A stretch of DNA of 64,000 nucleotides from Cardiobacterium sp. Marseille-Q4385 (GTDB lineage: Bacteria > Pseudomonadota > Gammaproteobacteria > Cardiobacteriales > Cardiobacteriaceae): NCBI RefSeq assembly GCF_916618745.1, contig NZ_OU745373.1, forward strand, positions 310,001-374,000. The letters run 5' to 3'. The position numbers and the translations under genes were made by a program. The stretch's first letter is position 1, and each line of letters begins with the position of its first letter. Under the pieces are notes generated by a model. The model made no database searches. It was not told the DNA's origin and was given only the letters and a program-made list of their open reading frames with translations. Positions 7,182 through 16,250 of this stretch are shown here, in pieces.

Positions 7182-8165
7182 TTATTGCGGCGCTTTGTCT
7201 TTGATGCGTTTGATCAGATCAGCCATTTTTTCCGAGCTTTTTGCCGCTTCTTCGTGCATCGGCAGGACTTTGGCGGCAAATGCGGCGGTGTCCACGTCTT
7301 CCACGAAGGTCACGCCCAGTTTGTCTTTGGCTTCTTTGATGACTTTGTCGGTGTTTTCTTTCCACAGGTCTTTTTGCAGCATCATGGATTCGCGACCGGC
7401 TTTTTTGATGGCGGCTTGCTGCTCAGGGGTGAGTTTGTCCCAGTCTTTGGTGCTCATGACGAGGACGTCCGGAATCATGGTGTGGCGGTCGTAGCTGTAG
7501 TATTTGCTGACTTCGCCGTGACGGTTGTCAACCAGTGCGGATTCGTTGTTTTCTGCGCCATCAACCACGCCTTGTTGCAGGGCGGTGTAGAGTTCGCCGA
7601 AGGCAATCGGGGTGGGGTTGGCACCGAGTGTTTCCACCATTTTTACCGCGGTCGGGCTGGGCTGGACGCGGATTTTCATGCCTTTCAAATCGTCCGGGGT
7701 TTTAATCGGTTTACCGGCGTAGAAGGAGCGGCTGCCTGCGTCGTAGTAGGTGATGCCGATGAAGCCTTTGTCTTTGGAGGCGTTCAATACTTCGTCACCG
7801 ATGTCGCTGGTGAGCACGTCGTAGTAGTGCTGTTCATTTTTGAAGATGTAGGGCAGGTTGAAGACGCCATAGAGCGGTTCGAAGGCTTCGAGTTCGGCAG
7901 CGTTCGATTTGGCAAGCGCGAGGCCGCCCGATTGCACGAGTTCAACGGATTCGCGCTGGGTGCCGAGCTGGGCGTTCGGGTAGATGCGGATTTTGATTTC
8001 GCCATTGGTGTATTCCTTCACTTTGTCAGCGAAGTTTTCCATGGCTTTGTGCACGGGGATGTCTTTGCTCTGGTTGTGGGAGAGTTTGAGGGTGACGGCG
8101 GCCTGGCTACCGGCAGCGAGGCCAAAGGCAAGGGCGGCGGCAAGGGCTTTTTTCGTGAAGGTCAT
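7182..8165 (-). CDS. dctP: TRAP transporter solute-binding protein, DctP family
   Basis: This 327-residue periplasmic protein has a signal peptide of about 22 residues ending at SQAA. The mature protein follows the DctP/TRAP fold, with LKLSHNQSKDIPVHKAMENFA at the start, then IYPNAQLGTQRESVELVQSG, KIRVQPSPTAVKMVETLGANPTP and the ligand-site stretch ALQQGVVDGAENNESAL. That last segment contains the arginine/asparagine region that binds the substrate carboxylate. It is transcribed divergently from dctQM. The nearby uxaC suggests a sugar acid or uronate ligand, but the ligand cannot be read from sequence alone. Confidence 0.9.
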   Translation of the reverse strand: MTFTKKALAAALAFGLAAGSQAAVTLKLSHNQSKDIPVHKAMENFADKVKEYTNGEIKIRIYPNAQLGTQRESVELVQSGGLALAKSNAAELEAFEPLYGVFNLPYIFKNEQHYYDVLTSDIGDEVLNASKDKGFIGITYYDAGSRSFYAGKPIKTPDDLKGMKIRVQPSPTAVKMVETLGANPTPIAFGELYTALQQGVVDGAENNESALVDNRHGEVSKYYSYDRHTMIPDVLVMSTKDWDKLTPEQQAAIKKAGRESMMLQKDLWKENTDKVIKEAKDKLGVTFVEDVDTAAFAAKVLPMHEEAAKSSEKMADLIKRIKDKAPQ

Positions 8166-8298
8166 GGATTTTCTCCGTTGTGTGTGAATGCCTGTGGTTT
8201 ATGTTATGTCTTCCTGTGTTTTTTTGTCAATACATTGGTTGACCACTCACAGAAAAATGGTTAATCTGCGCCTATTTCCTATTCTCCGCGAGGTGTTT

Positions 8299-8871
8299 AT
8301 GTCTGATGTTGCTGTTCCCCCCCGTTCGCCGTTGGCGCGGCTCGCCGCCGTCGTCCGCCTGGCGAATGGTTATGTGTTGACGGTGCTGGCGTTTGCGCTG
8401 GTGGTCTGTGTGGTGTGGCAGGTGATGTCACGCTATACGCAGGTATGGGCGAACAAGATGCCCCTGGTTTTTCTGGCTGACCTGCTACGCCTAATCAAGC
8501 CCAGCACGGTCACGGATGAACTAGCGCGCTTCATGTTTATGTGGGTCGGGCTGCTCGGCGCCGCGCAGGCATCTGCCTACAAGCAGCATCTGGCGATTGA
8601 TTTGCTGGCCATGAAGCTGCAAGGCGGAGCGAAACGTGCGCTGAATGTGGTCATTGAGTGCTGCATCATCGCTTTTGCCGCGCTGGTGATGATCAAGGGC
8701 GGCTGGGAACTCACCGTCAAGACGTTCGCCAATGACCAGGTCACGCCCGCACTGCAATGGCCGATGGGCTATGTCTATATGGTCGTGCCGGTTGCAGGCG
8801 CCTTGATGGTGTTTTTTGCCGTGGTGGAAATCGTGAACACATTATCAGGCCGTGAAGGGGGTGCCGCATGA
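8299..8871 (+). CDS. dctQ: TRAP transporter small permease, DctQ family
   Basis: This 190-residue membrane protein has four predicted helices. The segment DELARFMFMWVGLLGAAQASAYKQHLAID is typical of DctQ. The frame is open from 8188, but the ATG at 8299 follows an AGG-type ribosome-binding site and gives a normal N-terminus. It overlaps dctM by four bases (ATGA), implying coupled translation. With DctM it forms the sodium-driven permease served by DctP. Confidence 0.88.
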   Translation: MSDVAVPPRSPLARLAAVVRLANGYVLTVLAFALVVCVVWQVMSRYTQVWANKMPLVFLADLLRLIKPSTVTDELARFMFMWVGLLGAAQASAYKQHLAIDLLAMKLQGGAKRALNVVIECCIIAFAALVMIKGGWELTVKTFANDQVTPALQWPMGYVYMVVPVAGALMVFFAVVEIVNTLSGREGGAA

Positions 8872-10181
8872 GTCCGGAGATGTTGAGTATTCTGGTCCTG
8901 TTCGGGCTGTTTTTCCTGCTGATGTTCTTGAGTGTGCCGGTGTCGTTTTCCATCGGTATCGCCACGGTGGCGACGATTCTGATCACTATGCCGTTTGATA
9001 ACGCGCTGTTCGTTACCGCGCAGAAGATGATTACCGCGCTGGATAGTTTCGCCCTGCTCGCCCTGCCGTTTTTCATCCTCGCGGGCAACATCATGAACCG
9101 GGGCGGGATTGCCATGCGCCTCATCAATCTGGCGCTGGTGCTGGCAGGCCGCCTGCCCGGCGCGCTGGCGCACTGCAACGTCATCGCCAATATGCTTTTT
9201 GGCTCGATTTCCGGCTCGGCGGTCGCCGCCGCAGCAGCCGTCGGCGGCACAATGAGCGAGATGCAGCGCAAGGCGGGCTATGACCCCGGTTACGCGGCAG
9301 CGGTCAACATCGCTTCCTGCCCGACCGGCCTGCTGATTCCACCCAGCAACACCTTCATCGTCTATTCGTTGATTTCTAACGGCACATCGGTGGCGGTTCT
9401 CTTCCTTGCCGGCTACCTGCCCGGCATCCTGATGGGGCTCGGCATCATGGTGGTTGCGGGTGTCATCGCCTGGCGGCGCAAGTATCCGGTGAACGAACGC
9501 GTGCCGCTTAACGCCGCCGTCGGTGCCTTCATCCAGGCCATCCTGCCGCTATCGCTCGTGATAATCGTCGTTGGCGGTATTGTTGGAGGCTACTTCACCG
9601 CGACCGAAGCTGCGGCCATCGCTGTGGTTTATTCCCTCTTCCTCGCCGTCGTCGTCTATCGTGAAGTCAAGCTCAAAGACCTGCCAAAAATCTTTCTTGA
9701 TTCCATGGTGACCAACGCCATCGTCATGCTGCTTATCGGCTGCTCCTCCGGCATGAGCTGGGCCATGGCCAATGCCGACATCCCCTTCATCATCGAAGAA
9801 GCCATCCTCGCCATGTCCGAGAACAAAATCGTCATCCTGCTGACCATCAACCTGATATTGCTCATCGTCGGCTTCTTCATGGACATGACCCCGGCCATCC
9901 TCATCTTCACCCCGATCTTCCTGCCGATCGCACAATCACTCGGCATGGACCCCGTACACTTCGGCGTAATGATGACCTTCAACCTCTGCATGGGCATCGT
10001 CACCCCGCCGGTCGGCAGTTGCCTTTTCGTCGGTTGCTCCGTGGGCAAAGTGCGCCTCGCGCAAGTCATCCCCTTCATGCTGCCGATGTACATCGCGCTC
10101 ATCATCACCCTGCTGCTCGTGACCTTCATCCCGCAGATCTCCCTGATCCTGCCGCAACTGCTGCTCGGCTACGGAGGCTAA
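8868..10181 (+). CDS. dctM: TRAP transporter large permease, DctM family
   Basis: This 437-residue protein of about 12 membrane helices is full length for DctM. Signature segments include FFILAGNIMNRGGIAMRLI, FGSISGSAVAAAAAVG and the CPTGLLIPPSNTFIVYS loop. Near the C-terminus is the second substrate-gate motif NLCMGIVTPPVGSCLFVG. It is the transporting subunit of the TRAP system. The GH31 gene starts three bases after its stop, so a dctQM-GH31 operon is likely. Confidence 0.93.
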   Translation: MSPEMLSILVLFGLFFLLMFLSVPVSFSIGIATVATILITMPFDNALFVTAQKMITALDSFALLALPFFILAGNIMNRGGIAMRLINLALVLAGRLPGALAHCNVIANMLFGSISGSAVAAAAAVGGTMSEMQRKAGYDPGYAAAVNIASCPTGLLIPPSNTFIVYSLISNGTSVAVLFLAGYLPGILMGLGIMVVAGVIAWRRKYPVNERVPLNAAVGAFIQAILPLSLVIIVVGGIVGGYFTATEAAAIAVVYSLFLAVVVYREVKLKDLPKIFLDSMVTNAIVMLLIGCSSGMSWAMANADIPFIIEEAILAMSENKIVILLTINLILLIVGFFMDMTPAILIFTPIFLPIAQSLGMDPVHFGVMMTFNLCMGIVTPPVGSCLFVGCSVGKVRLAQVIPFMLPMYIALIITLLLVTFIPQISLILPQLLLGYGG

Positions 10182-10184
10182 ACC

Positions 10185-12542
10185 GTGAAAACCCTCAAAC
10201 ACTGGCAATTGCACCGCGAAAACCCGGACGGTGTGACACTTCTCTGCGACGAACGCCACCTGCTGCACATCATCGTCCTCGAAGACTACCTCTGGCGCGT
10301 CTGGCTCATGCAGGACGGCGCTAGCCGCCTCGACCGCACCTGGCTCATCTCACCCGACACCGCGCCCTGCCCGATGGAAGGGCGCGAGCGGGCGAGCCGC
10401 GCGGGCTTCACCTGCCCGCCGGTCACCATCTGCCAGGATGACGACCGCCTCACCCTCACCGGCAGCACCCTGCGCCTAATCGTCCACCGCCCGCTGTGGC
10501 TTGAATGGCAAGAAAAACACGGCGACGACTGGCGCACCATCGCCAGCGATCGCCCGACCGGTGCCTACCAACTCGGCCACTCGCGCCCCGGCATCGCCCA
10601 CTACATGAAACTGAACACAGGCGACCGCTACTACGGCCTCGGCGAAAAAGCCGGCACCGTGGACCGCTACGGCAAGCGCTACCAAATGAAAAGCCTCGAC
10701 GCGATGGGCTACAACGCCGAAACCACCGACCCGCTCTACAAACACTGGCCCTACTACCAGGTCGTGAACAGCGAAGGCGCGCACTACGGCCTCTACTACG
10801 ACAACCTCAACACCAGCACCTTCGACATGGGCAACGAGCTGGACAACTACCACCCGCGCTACCGCAGCTACCGCGCCGAAGACGGCGACCTCGACTACTA
10901 CCTCATCCACAGCACGAGCATCCTCAACAACACCCGCCGCTTCGTGGCACTCACCGGCCGCCACGCCTTCCCGCCCAAATGGAGCCTCGGCTACTCCGGC
11001 TCCACCATGAGCTACACCGACGCCCCGGATGCGCAAGACCGCCTGCAACACTTCATCCGCGACATCCGCGCCCACGCCATCCCCTGCGACAGCTTCCAGC
11101 TCTCCTCTGGCTACACCAGCATCGACGGCAAACGCTACGTCTTCAACTGGAACCGCGACAAATTCCCCGACCCCAAAGCCTGCTTCGCCGCCTACCACGA
11201 CGCGGGCGTGCGCCTCGCCGCCAACATCAAACCCTGCCTGCTACACGACCACCCGCGCTACCAAGAAGCCGCGCAACAAGGCCTCTTTATCCGCGCCAGC
11301 GACAGCGACGCGCCGGAAGAATCCATGTTCTGGGACGACACCGGCTCACACCTCGACTTCACCAACCCCGCCACCGGCGCGTGGTGGCAAAAAAATATCC
11401 GCGAACAACTCATCGATTACGGCATCGACTCCACCTGGAACGACAACAACGAATACGAAATCTGGGACGACAACGCCCGCTGCCACGGCTTCGGGCGGGA
11501 AATCCCCATCCACCACATCCGCCCGCTCATGCCGCTCCTGATGATGCGCAACTCCCATGAAGCACAAACCGCCGCCAGCTACGAGCGCCCCTACCTCATC
11601 TCGCGCAGCGGTTGCCCGGGGATGCAGCGCTACGTCCAGACCTGGAGCGGCGACAACCGCACCAGCTGGCATACCCTCAAATGGAACATCCGCATGGGCG
11701 TCGGCATGAGCCTCTCCGGCATGTACCACATCGGACACGACATCGGCGGCTTCGCCGGCGACAAACCCGAGCCCGAGCTCTTCCTGCGCTGGATACAAAG
11801 CGCCCTGCTCCTGCCGCGCTTCACCATCCACAGCTGGAACGACGACGGCAGCGCCAACGAACCGTGGATGCACCCCAGCGTTACCAACGCCGTGCGCCAG
11901 GCCATCGAACAACGTTACCGCCTCATCCCGCACCTCTACACCCTGCTCTGGCAGACCCGCGAAAACAGTGAACCCTACCTCCGCCCGACCTTCCTTGACC
12001 ACGAACACGACCCGCGCACCTACGCCGATACCGACGACCACATGATTGGCCGCGACATCCTCGTCTGCCCCGTCACCGCAGAAGGTGTGCGCGAACGCGA
12101 CGTGTACCTGCCGAATAACCACAGCGGCTGGTACGACTATTACAGCGGGCAGTACCACAGCGGCGGCCAGACCCTGCATGTTGCCGCCCCGCTCGAACAC
12201 CTGCCGCTCTACATCCGCGCCGGCAGCCTCATCGCCGAAGGCAGCCTGCTGCATGCCGACAGCCCGGACGACGACACCGAGCGCACCCTGCGCCTCTACC
12301 CCGACCCCGGCACCAGCACAAACAGCGGCACCCTCTACGACGACAACGGCACCGCGCGCGAAGGCGAGCCCTACTGGCGCCTCGACTGGAAACTGCACGG
12401 CGACGCGCACAACCTCTACCTGCGCCTCAACGAAAGCGGCGACTACGAACCCGCCTACCGCGACAACATCCGCGTTACCCTGCCGCCCGGCGAAAAACGC
12501 CGCCTCATCATCAGCGGCAACCTGGACGTGCAGCAGGTATAA
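10185..12542 (+). CDS. Glycoside hydrolase family 31 (alpha-glucosidase-like)
   Basis: This 785-residue protein starts at GTG with GGAGG just upstream, three bases after dctM. No signal peptide is seen, so it should act in the cytoplasm. The GH31 nucleophile motif is STWNDNNEYE with D420, and the likely acid/base is D490 in TWSGDNRTSW. The conserved HDIGGF and LLPRFTIHSWN segments follow, then C-terminal beta-sandwich domains. GH31 members hydrolyse alpha-glucosides, alpha-xylosides or sulfoquinovosides by a retaining mechanism. The link to a TRAP importer and to uxaC suggests intracellular cleavage of an imported glycoside carrying an acidic sugar; this is inference. Confidence 0.88.
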   Translation: MKTLKHWQLHRENPDGVTLLCDERHLLHIIVLEDYLWRVWLMQDGASRLDRTWLISPDTAPCPMEGRERASRAGFTCPPVTICQDDDRLTLTGSTLRLIVHRPLWLEWQEKHGDDWRTIASDRPTGAYQLGHSRPGIAHYMKLNTGDRYYGLGEKAGTVDRYGKRYQMKSLDAMGYNAETTDPLYKHWPYYQVVNSEGAHYGLYYDNLNTSTFDMGNELDNYHPRYRSYRAEDGDLDYYLIHSTSILNNTRRFVALTGRHAFPPKWSLGYSGSTMSYTDAPDAQDRLQHFIRDIRAHAIPCDSFQLSSGYTSIDGKRYVFNWNRDKFPDPKACFAAYHDAGVRLAANIKPCLLHDHPRYQEAAQQGLFIRASDSDAPEESMFWDDTGSHLDFTNPATGAWWQKNIREQLIDYGIDSTWNDNNEYEIWDDNARCHGFGREIPIHHIRPLMPLLMMRNSHEAQTAASYERPYLISRSGCPGMQRYVQTWSGDNRTSWHTLKWNIRMGVGMSLSGMYHIGHDIGGFAGDKPEPELFLRWIQSALLLPRFTIHSWNDDGSANEPWMHPSVTNAVRQAIEQRYRLIPHLYTLLWQTRENSEPYLRPTFLDHEHDPRTYADTDDHMIGRDILVCPVTAEGVRERDVYLPNNHSGWYDYYSGQYHSGGQTLHVAAPLEHLPLYIRAGSLIAEGSLLHADSPDDDTERTLRLYPDPGTSTNSGTLYDDNGTAREGEPYWRLDWKLHGDAHNLYLRLNESGDYEPAYRDNIRVTLPPGEKRRLIISGNLDVQQV

Positions 12543-12807
12543 TATATTGCTCACATCTATTATTTTTATTGAATATTTTTTGTTCGTGCAAAACATCCTA
12601 TAGTAGAAGATGAATTTGGGGAAAAGAGTAAGAGTTGAATGGATAAATTACGATAGCAATAAATTTTGCAATTACATCGTTTGATAAAGCGACAGCAAAT
12701 TCTACTTTGACGACCAATGAAACTTTATTGCAGGCAAAAATTGAATATAAAAATAGCGTGTGAGTTATCAAAATTTTCTTGTCTATATATCTTGTTAGGA
12801 GACATTT
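12543..12807. other. AT-rich intergenic segment before the orphan ORF
   Basis: This stretch is markedly AT-rich compared with both neighbours. No hairpin terminator for the GH31 gene and no credible gene are seen. Together with the next ORF it looks like an inserted segment splitting a GH31-uxaC locus. Confidence 0.5.
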
Positions 12808-13260
12808 ATGGAAACCTTAAACCCTTTATACACTAAAAATGATGCAATTAATTTTAACCGAATAGTAGATACTATACATGAAAGTATTATCTTTATTAAA
12901 GACTTAGACTTCATGACACCATTCGATAGAAATATCTTGAATAAGTTTTTAGAAATAATATATATAAATAACCATGATATTTCATTCAGTTTTGATAATT
13001 TAGAGTTAGAATCTTTAAGGAAAGAGCTTTTAAAATATATTGAGGAATTTAATTACCTAATTAATTACTATACTTATCCAACAAACAATTCTACTTTTAG
13101 TAGTGTTTATACAGGATATGAATCTGGTCATGATGATTATGAACAAGCTGAAAAAACAGCATATAAAATTATTGACTCTGTAAAAAAAATACACGAAAAA
13201 TATCAGTCTTTTTATAAAAAGAGAATGGATATACTAAAAAACTATCCAGATCTTATGTAA
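12808..13260 (+). CDS. AT-rich orphan protein of unknown function
   Basis: This 150-residue protein has a good ribosome-binding site (TTAGGAGACATTT) before the ATG. It is acidic, rich in Asn, Ile, Lys and Tyr, mainly helical in appearance, with no signal peptide or membrane segment. I recognise no family. Base composition is far more AT-rich than the flanking GH31 and uxaC genes, a usual sign of recent transfer. Small lone AT-rich genes of this kind are sometimes immunity or defence-related, but nothing in the sequence proves that here. Confidence 0.6.
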   Translation: METLNPLYTKNDAINFNRIVDTIHESIIFIKDLDFMTPFDRNILNKFLEIIYINNHDISFSFDNLELESLRKELLKYIEEFNYLINYYTYPTNNSTFSSVYTGYESGHDDYEQAEKTAYKIIDSVKKIHEKYQSFYKKRMDILKNYPDLM

Positions 13261-13382
13261 CCCATATATACCAATCTCAGGAAATCAAAGTAAGACGATA
13301 TACAAGAAAGCAATACAGCTAGTATTCAGAGGCTCGTCCAAACTATTTTTTTGGATTGGTATTTTTTATTTTGGAGCCAACC

Positions 13383-14783
13383 ATGACCTTCCTGACCGAC
13401 GACTTCCTCCTCCACAACGACACCGCGCGCACCCTCTACCACGACTACGCCAAAGACCAGCCCATCTACGACTACCACTGCCACCTGCCGCCTGCTGACA
13501 TCGCCGCGAACCGCCAGTTCGCCGATCTCGCCGCCATCTGGCTCGAAGGCGACCACTACAAATGGCGCGGCCTGCGCACCCTCGGCATCCCCGAACGCCT
13601 CATCACCGGCGACGCCAGCCCGCGCGAAAAATTCCAAACCTACGCCGAAGCCGTGCCGCACTTCATCGGCAACCCGCTCTATCACTGGACACACCTCGAA
13701 CTCAAACGCCCCTTCGGCATCACCACCCTGCTGAACGGCGCAAGCGCCGAAGCCGTCTGGCAAGAAGCGAACGCCCGCCTCAAAGAACCCGCCTTCCGCG
13801 CGCGCGGCATCCTCGAACAAATGAACGTCAAAATGGTCGGCACCACCGACGACCCCTGCGACAGCCTCGAACACCACGCCGCCATCGCCGCCGACAAAAC
13901 CTTTACCGTCAAAATCCGCCCCAGCTGGCGTCCGGACAAAGCCATCAAAATCGAACACGCCGACTACCCCGCCTACATCGAGCGCCTCGAAGCGGCAAGC
14001 GGCATCACCATCCGCCGCTACCACGACCTCACCGCCGCCCTCGACAAACGCCTGGAACACTTCGCGGCTCACGGCTGCCTCGCCTCCGACCACGGCCTGG
14101 AAATCCTGCGCTACGCCGCCGTGCCGGACGAAAAAAACCTCGACACCATCCTCGCCAACCGTCTCGGCGGCAAAACCCCCAGCGAACAAGAAACCGCACA
14201 ATTCCAGACCGCCCTGCTCATCCATCTAGGCCGCGAATACGCACGGCGCGGCTGGGTCATGCAACTGCACATCGGCCCCATCCGCAACAACAACAGCCGC
14301 ATGTACGCCCGCCTCGGCCCGGATAGCGGCTACGATTCCATCGGCGACCGCCCCATCGCGGACAACCTCGCCGCCCTGCTCGATGCCCTCGACAAAACCG
14401 GACAACTGCCGAAAACCATCCTCTACACCATCAACCCGCGCGACAACGCCCTGCTCGCCACCATGTGCGGCAACTACGCGGACGAAGGCGTGCGTGGCAA
14501 AGTACAGTTCGGCTCCGGCTGGTGGTTCAACGACCAAAAAGACGGCATGGAAGCGCAACTCACCACCCACGCGCAAATGGGCATCCTCTCAACCTTCGTC
14601 GGCATGCTGACCGACAGCCGCAGTTTCCTCTCCTACACCCGCCACGAATACTTCCGCCGCATCCTGTGCAACCTCATCGGCGGCTGGGTGGAAGCGGGCG
14701 AAGCACCGCGCGACCTGCCGCTGCTCGGACAAATGGTGGCAGACATCTGCTACGGCAACGCCAAGCGCTACTTCGAGCCCTAG
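13383..14783 (+). CDS. uxaC: Glucuronate/galacturonate isomerase
   Basis: This 466-residue protein matches UxaC along its whole length (E. coli 470 aa). The N-terminal DYHCHLPP carries metal-site histidines, and the family-typical DHYKWRGLRTLG, VVGTTDDPCDSLEHH-like and MQLHIGPIRNNN segments follow. It converts D-glucuronate to D-fructuronate and D-galacturonate to D-tagaturonate in the cytoplasm. The frame is open from 13356, but the ATG at 13383 has GGAG upstream and gives the normal N-terminus MTFLTDDFLL. No other hexuronate genes (uxaB, uxuA) lie in this window. Confidence 0.95.
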   Translation: MTFLTDDFLLHNDTARTLYHDYAKDQPIYDYHCHLPPADIAANRQFADLAAIWLEGDHYKWRGLRTLGIPERLITGDASPREKFQTYAEAVPHFIGNPLYHWTHLELKRPFGITTLLNGASAEAVWQEANARLKEPAFRARGILEQMNVKMVGTTDDPCDSLEHHAAIAADKTFTVKIRPSWRPDKAIKIEHADYPAYIERLEAASGITIRRYHDLTAALDKRLEHFAAHGCLASDHGLEILRYAAVPDEKNLDTILANRLGGKTPSEQETAQFQTALLIHLGREYARRGWVMQLHIGPIRNNNSRMYARLGPDSGYDSIGDRPIADNLAALLDALDKTGQLPKTILYTINPRDNALLATMCGNYADEGVRGKVQFGSGWWFNDQKDGMEAQLTTHAQMGILSTFVGMLTDSRSFLSYTRHEYFRRILCNLIGGWVEAGEAPRDLPLLGQMVADICYGNAKRYFEP

Positions 14784-14807
14784 ACCGGTAACGCCCCTAC
14801 CTGCCAC

Positions 14808-14835
14808 AAACGCCGCCCGCATCGAGGCGGCGTTT
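14808..14835 (+). terminator. Rho-independent terminator after uxaC
   Basis: AAACGCCGCC and GGCGGCGTTT form a strong stem followed by a TTTC run, 25 bp after the uxaC stop. Confidence 0.75.
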
Positions 14836-14857
14836 CTTCAACAGAAGCCAACACGCG

Positions 14858-14927
14858 CCAAGCGGGATAAACACTGGGCCCGCCAAGCGGCGTAAATACT
14901 GGGCCCGTCAGCGGCGTAAATACTGGG
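14858..14927. repeat. Short tandem repeat array B (25-bp period, 3 copies)
   Basis: Three units of CCAAGCGG(GA/CG)TAAAYACTGGGCCCG lie head to tail. The third has lost one base (TCAGCGG). Same family as arrays A and C to F. Confidence 0.8.
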
Positions 14928-15004
14928 GCGGCGTGTCGCCATGCGGCATTCGTTTGTCTCCGTATAAGCAAAAGCCATTAAGTATCTTGCCCACTCTGCA
15001 AACA

Positions 15005-15026
15005 ATTTTTTAGATGTTTAACGATA
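15005..15026. repeat. Solo MITE terminal repeat (relic)
   Basis: ATTTTTTAGATGTTTAACGATA matches the right end of the MITE at 52188-52295 except for one base (ACGATA against ACTATA). The Correia-like core and a second end are missing, so this is probably a deletion relic. Confidence 0.55.
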
Positions 15027-15091
15027 TTTCTGACGATAGGCCAATCATGGATAACTATCGCCATACAATTCCCACGCTGGCATAGAGAAAT

Positions 15092-15120
15092 AAAAAGCCG
15101 GATGACCTCCGGCTTTTTAT
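15092..15120. terminator. Bidirectional terminator
   Basis: AAAAAGCCGGA and TCCGGCTTTTT enclose a short loop with A/T runs on both sides. It can end the minus-strand gene 15187-16131 and any read-through from uxaC. Confidence 0.8.
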
Positions 15121-15186
15121 ATTCCTTTTTATCGTACATTAGTGATCATCCATTTCTGCCTTTGCTCTTTTTACTGCTGATATTTC

Positions 15187-16131
15187 CTAATCTCCTTGTT
15201 TGGGTTTGATAACTTGGTCAACAAAAAAACGTATATCATGACCCTTTCTTTCAGGACAATTTATTGCTTCCAGCCAAGGTAGGCGATGTCCCTCATGACC
15301 GAATCCTGTTTCAAAGGCATACCATGTCTTGCTTGCCATAAGCGTATCGGTTTCCATGTCGTAAATATTGATGGTCGCGCCCGCAATCCATTCTTCCCTA
15401 TCCTTGGGGTCAATAATGGGGACATATTCCACCGCATAACGCGATGGTTTTCCTTTTACGGGACTTCTCAATATTACCCTTGGGTCTTCACGCACGGCAT
15501 CGTCCGGATACCAGTATCTGCGATAACGGCCATAGGGCTGTTTTACATCCACATAGCGATAGCCGGAAAAGATTTCTTCATCTGGGGCAAGATCAAAGGC
15601 ATGTCCCCAATAGCGCTTTTCCGCTGTGTGCCTGCCTGGGCGCGTATCATAGATGAATAGTCTTCCCCGTTTGTCTGAGCCTTTTTCCTTCACTTCCCAC
15701 ATTAAATATTCTTCCATATAATCCTTTTCGGATGATTCCCATGCTAAAGCTGCTCTTTCCCACATGGGATCGAAGAAGTCAAGATAAGATGATTCCGGAA
15801 TCAAATTCAGCAATGTAATGCCTTCAACGTTTTCCGCCGTGTGGTAGATCTTCTCGCCGGCAGTTTTACAGCGTTCGTCAAAGATGGCGCGCGCTTTTGC
15901 GTAGCGTGTTTCGTAGGCGGTTTGTACTTCCTTGGCTTCTTCATCTTCTTCAAAGAGCGGCAGGATGAAAAATGTCGGAGTTACGATGCAGGCACAGAAG
16001 ATGGCGATAAATCGGTAACCGCCTGCGGGGATAAGTTTGCAGATGGCAAAGATGATGATGGCAAGCAGCACCAGCATCCCACCCCAGTAGCTCCAATAGA
16101 TGAGCTGCATGATGTCGTAGATGGTGATCAT
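15187..16131 (-). CDS. Inner-membrane protein, paralog of the protein at 62448-63401
   Basis: This 314-residue protein has two membrane helices in residues 10-60 and a large hydrophilic domain. It shares KARAIFDERCKTAGEKIY, VEGITLLN, GYRYVDV, PIIDPKDREEWIAG and the exact C-terminus KPKQGD with the protein at 62448-63401. I do not recognise a named domain. The paralog is next to a lipase-like gene, so this family may give protection against a secreted effector; this copy has no effector beside it. AAGGAGG lies 8 bases before its ATG, and a 40-codon leader ORF overlaps its start by ATGA. Confidence 0.8.
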   Translation of the reverse strand: MITIYDIMQLIYWSYWGGMLVLLAIIIFAICKLIPAGGYRFIAIFCACIVTPTFFILPLFEEDEEAKEVQTAYETRYAKARAIFDERCKTAGEKIYHTAENVEGITLLNLIPESSYLDFFDPMWERAALAWESSEKDYMEEYLMWEVKEKGSDKRGRLFIYDTRPGRHTAEKRYWGHAFDLAPDEEIFSGYRYVDVKQPYGRYRRYWYPDDAVREDPRVILRSPVKGKPSRYAVEYVPIIDPKDREEWIAGATINIYDMETDTLMASKTWYAFETGFGHEGHRLPWLEAINCPERKGHDIRFFVDQVIKPKQGD

Positions 16132-16250
16132 CGTGCCCCTCCTTCATGGCACGGACACAAAAAAGCACCATTGCCCACAGCATCGCTGTGCGTGATGGTA
16201 CCTTGCTGCCGGTTCATCCGGGATGACCGCCGCTGTCGTTGCCGGCGCAT
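16128..16250 (-). CDS. Possible 40-aa leader ORF coupled to the membrane protein
   Basis: A small ORF with AAGGAGGC before its ATG ends in ATGA, overlapping the start of the membrane protein at 16131. The product is basic at its N-terminus (MRRQRQRRSSRMNRQQG) and has CPC near the end. The same arrangement, a strong ribosome-binding site, 38-40 codons and an overlapping stop, occurs before the paralog at 62448. It may be a translational coupler rather than a functional peptide. Confidence 0.4.
   Translation of the reverse strand: MRRQRQRRSSRMNRQQGTITHSDAVGNGAFLCPCHEGGAR

Noticed and set aside
6768..8264. A 498-aa plus-strand ORF opposite dctP
   Set aside because: It is rich in Phe, Val and Gly from reading GC-rich codons backwards and runs through the repeat array; dctP on the other strand is a certain gene.
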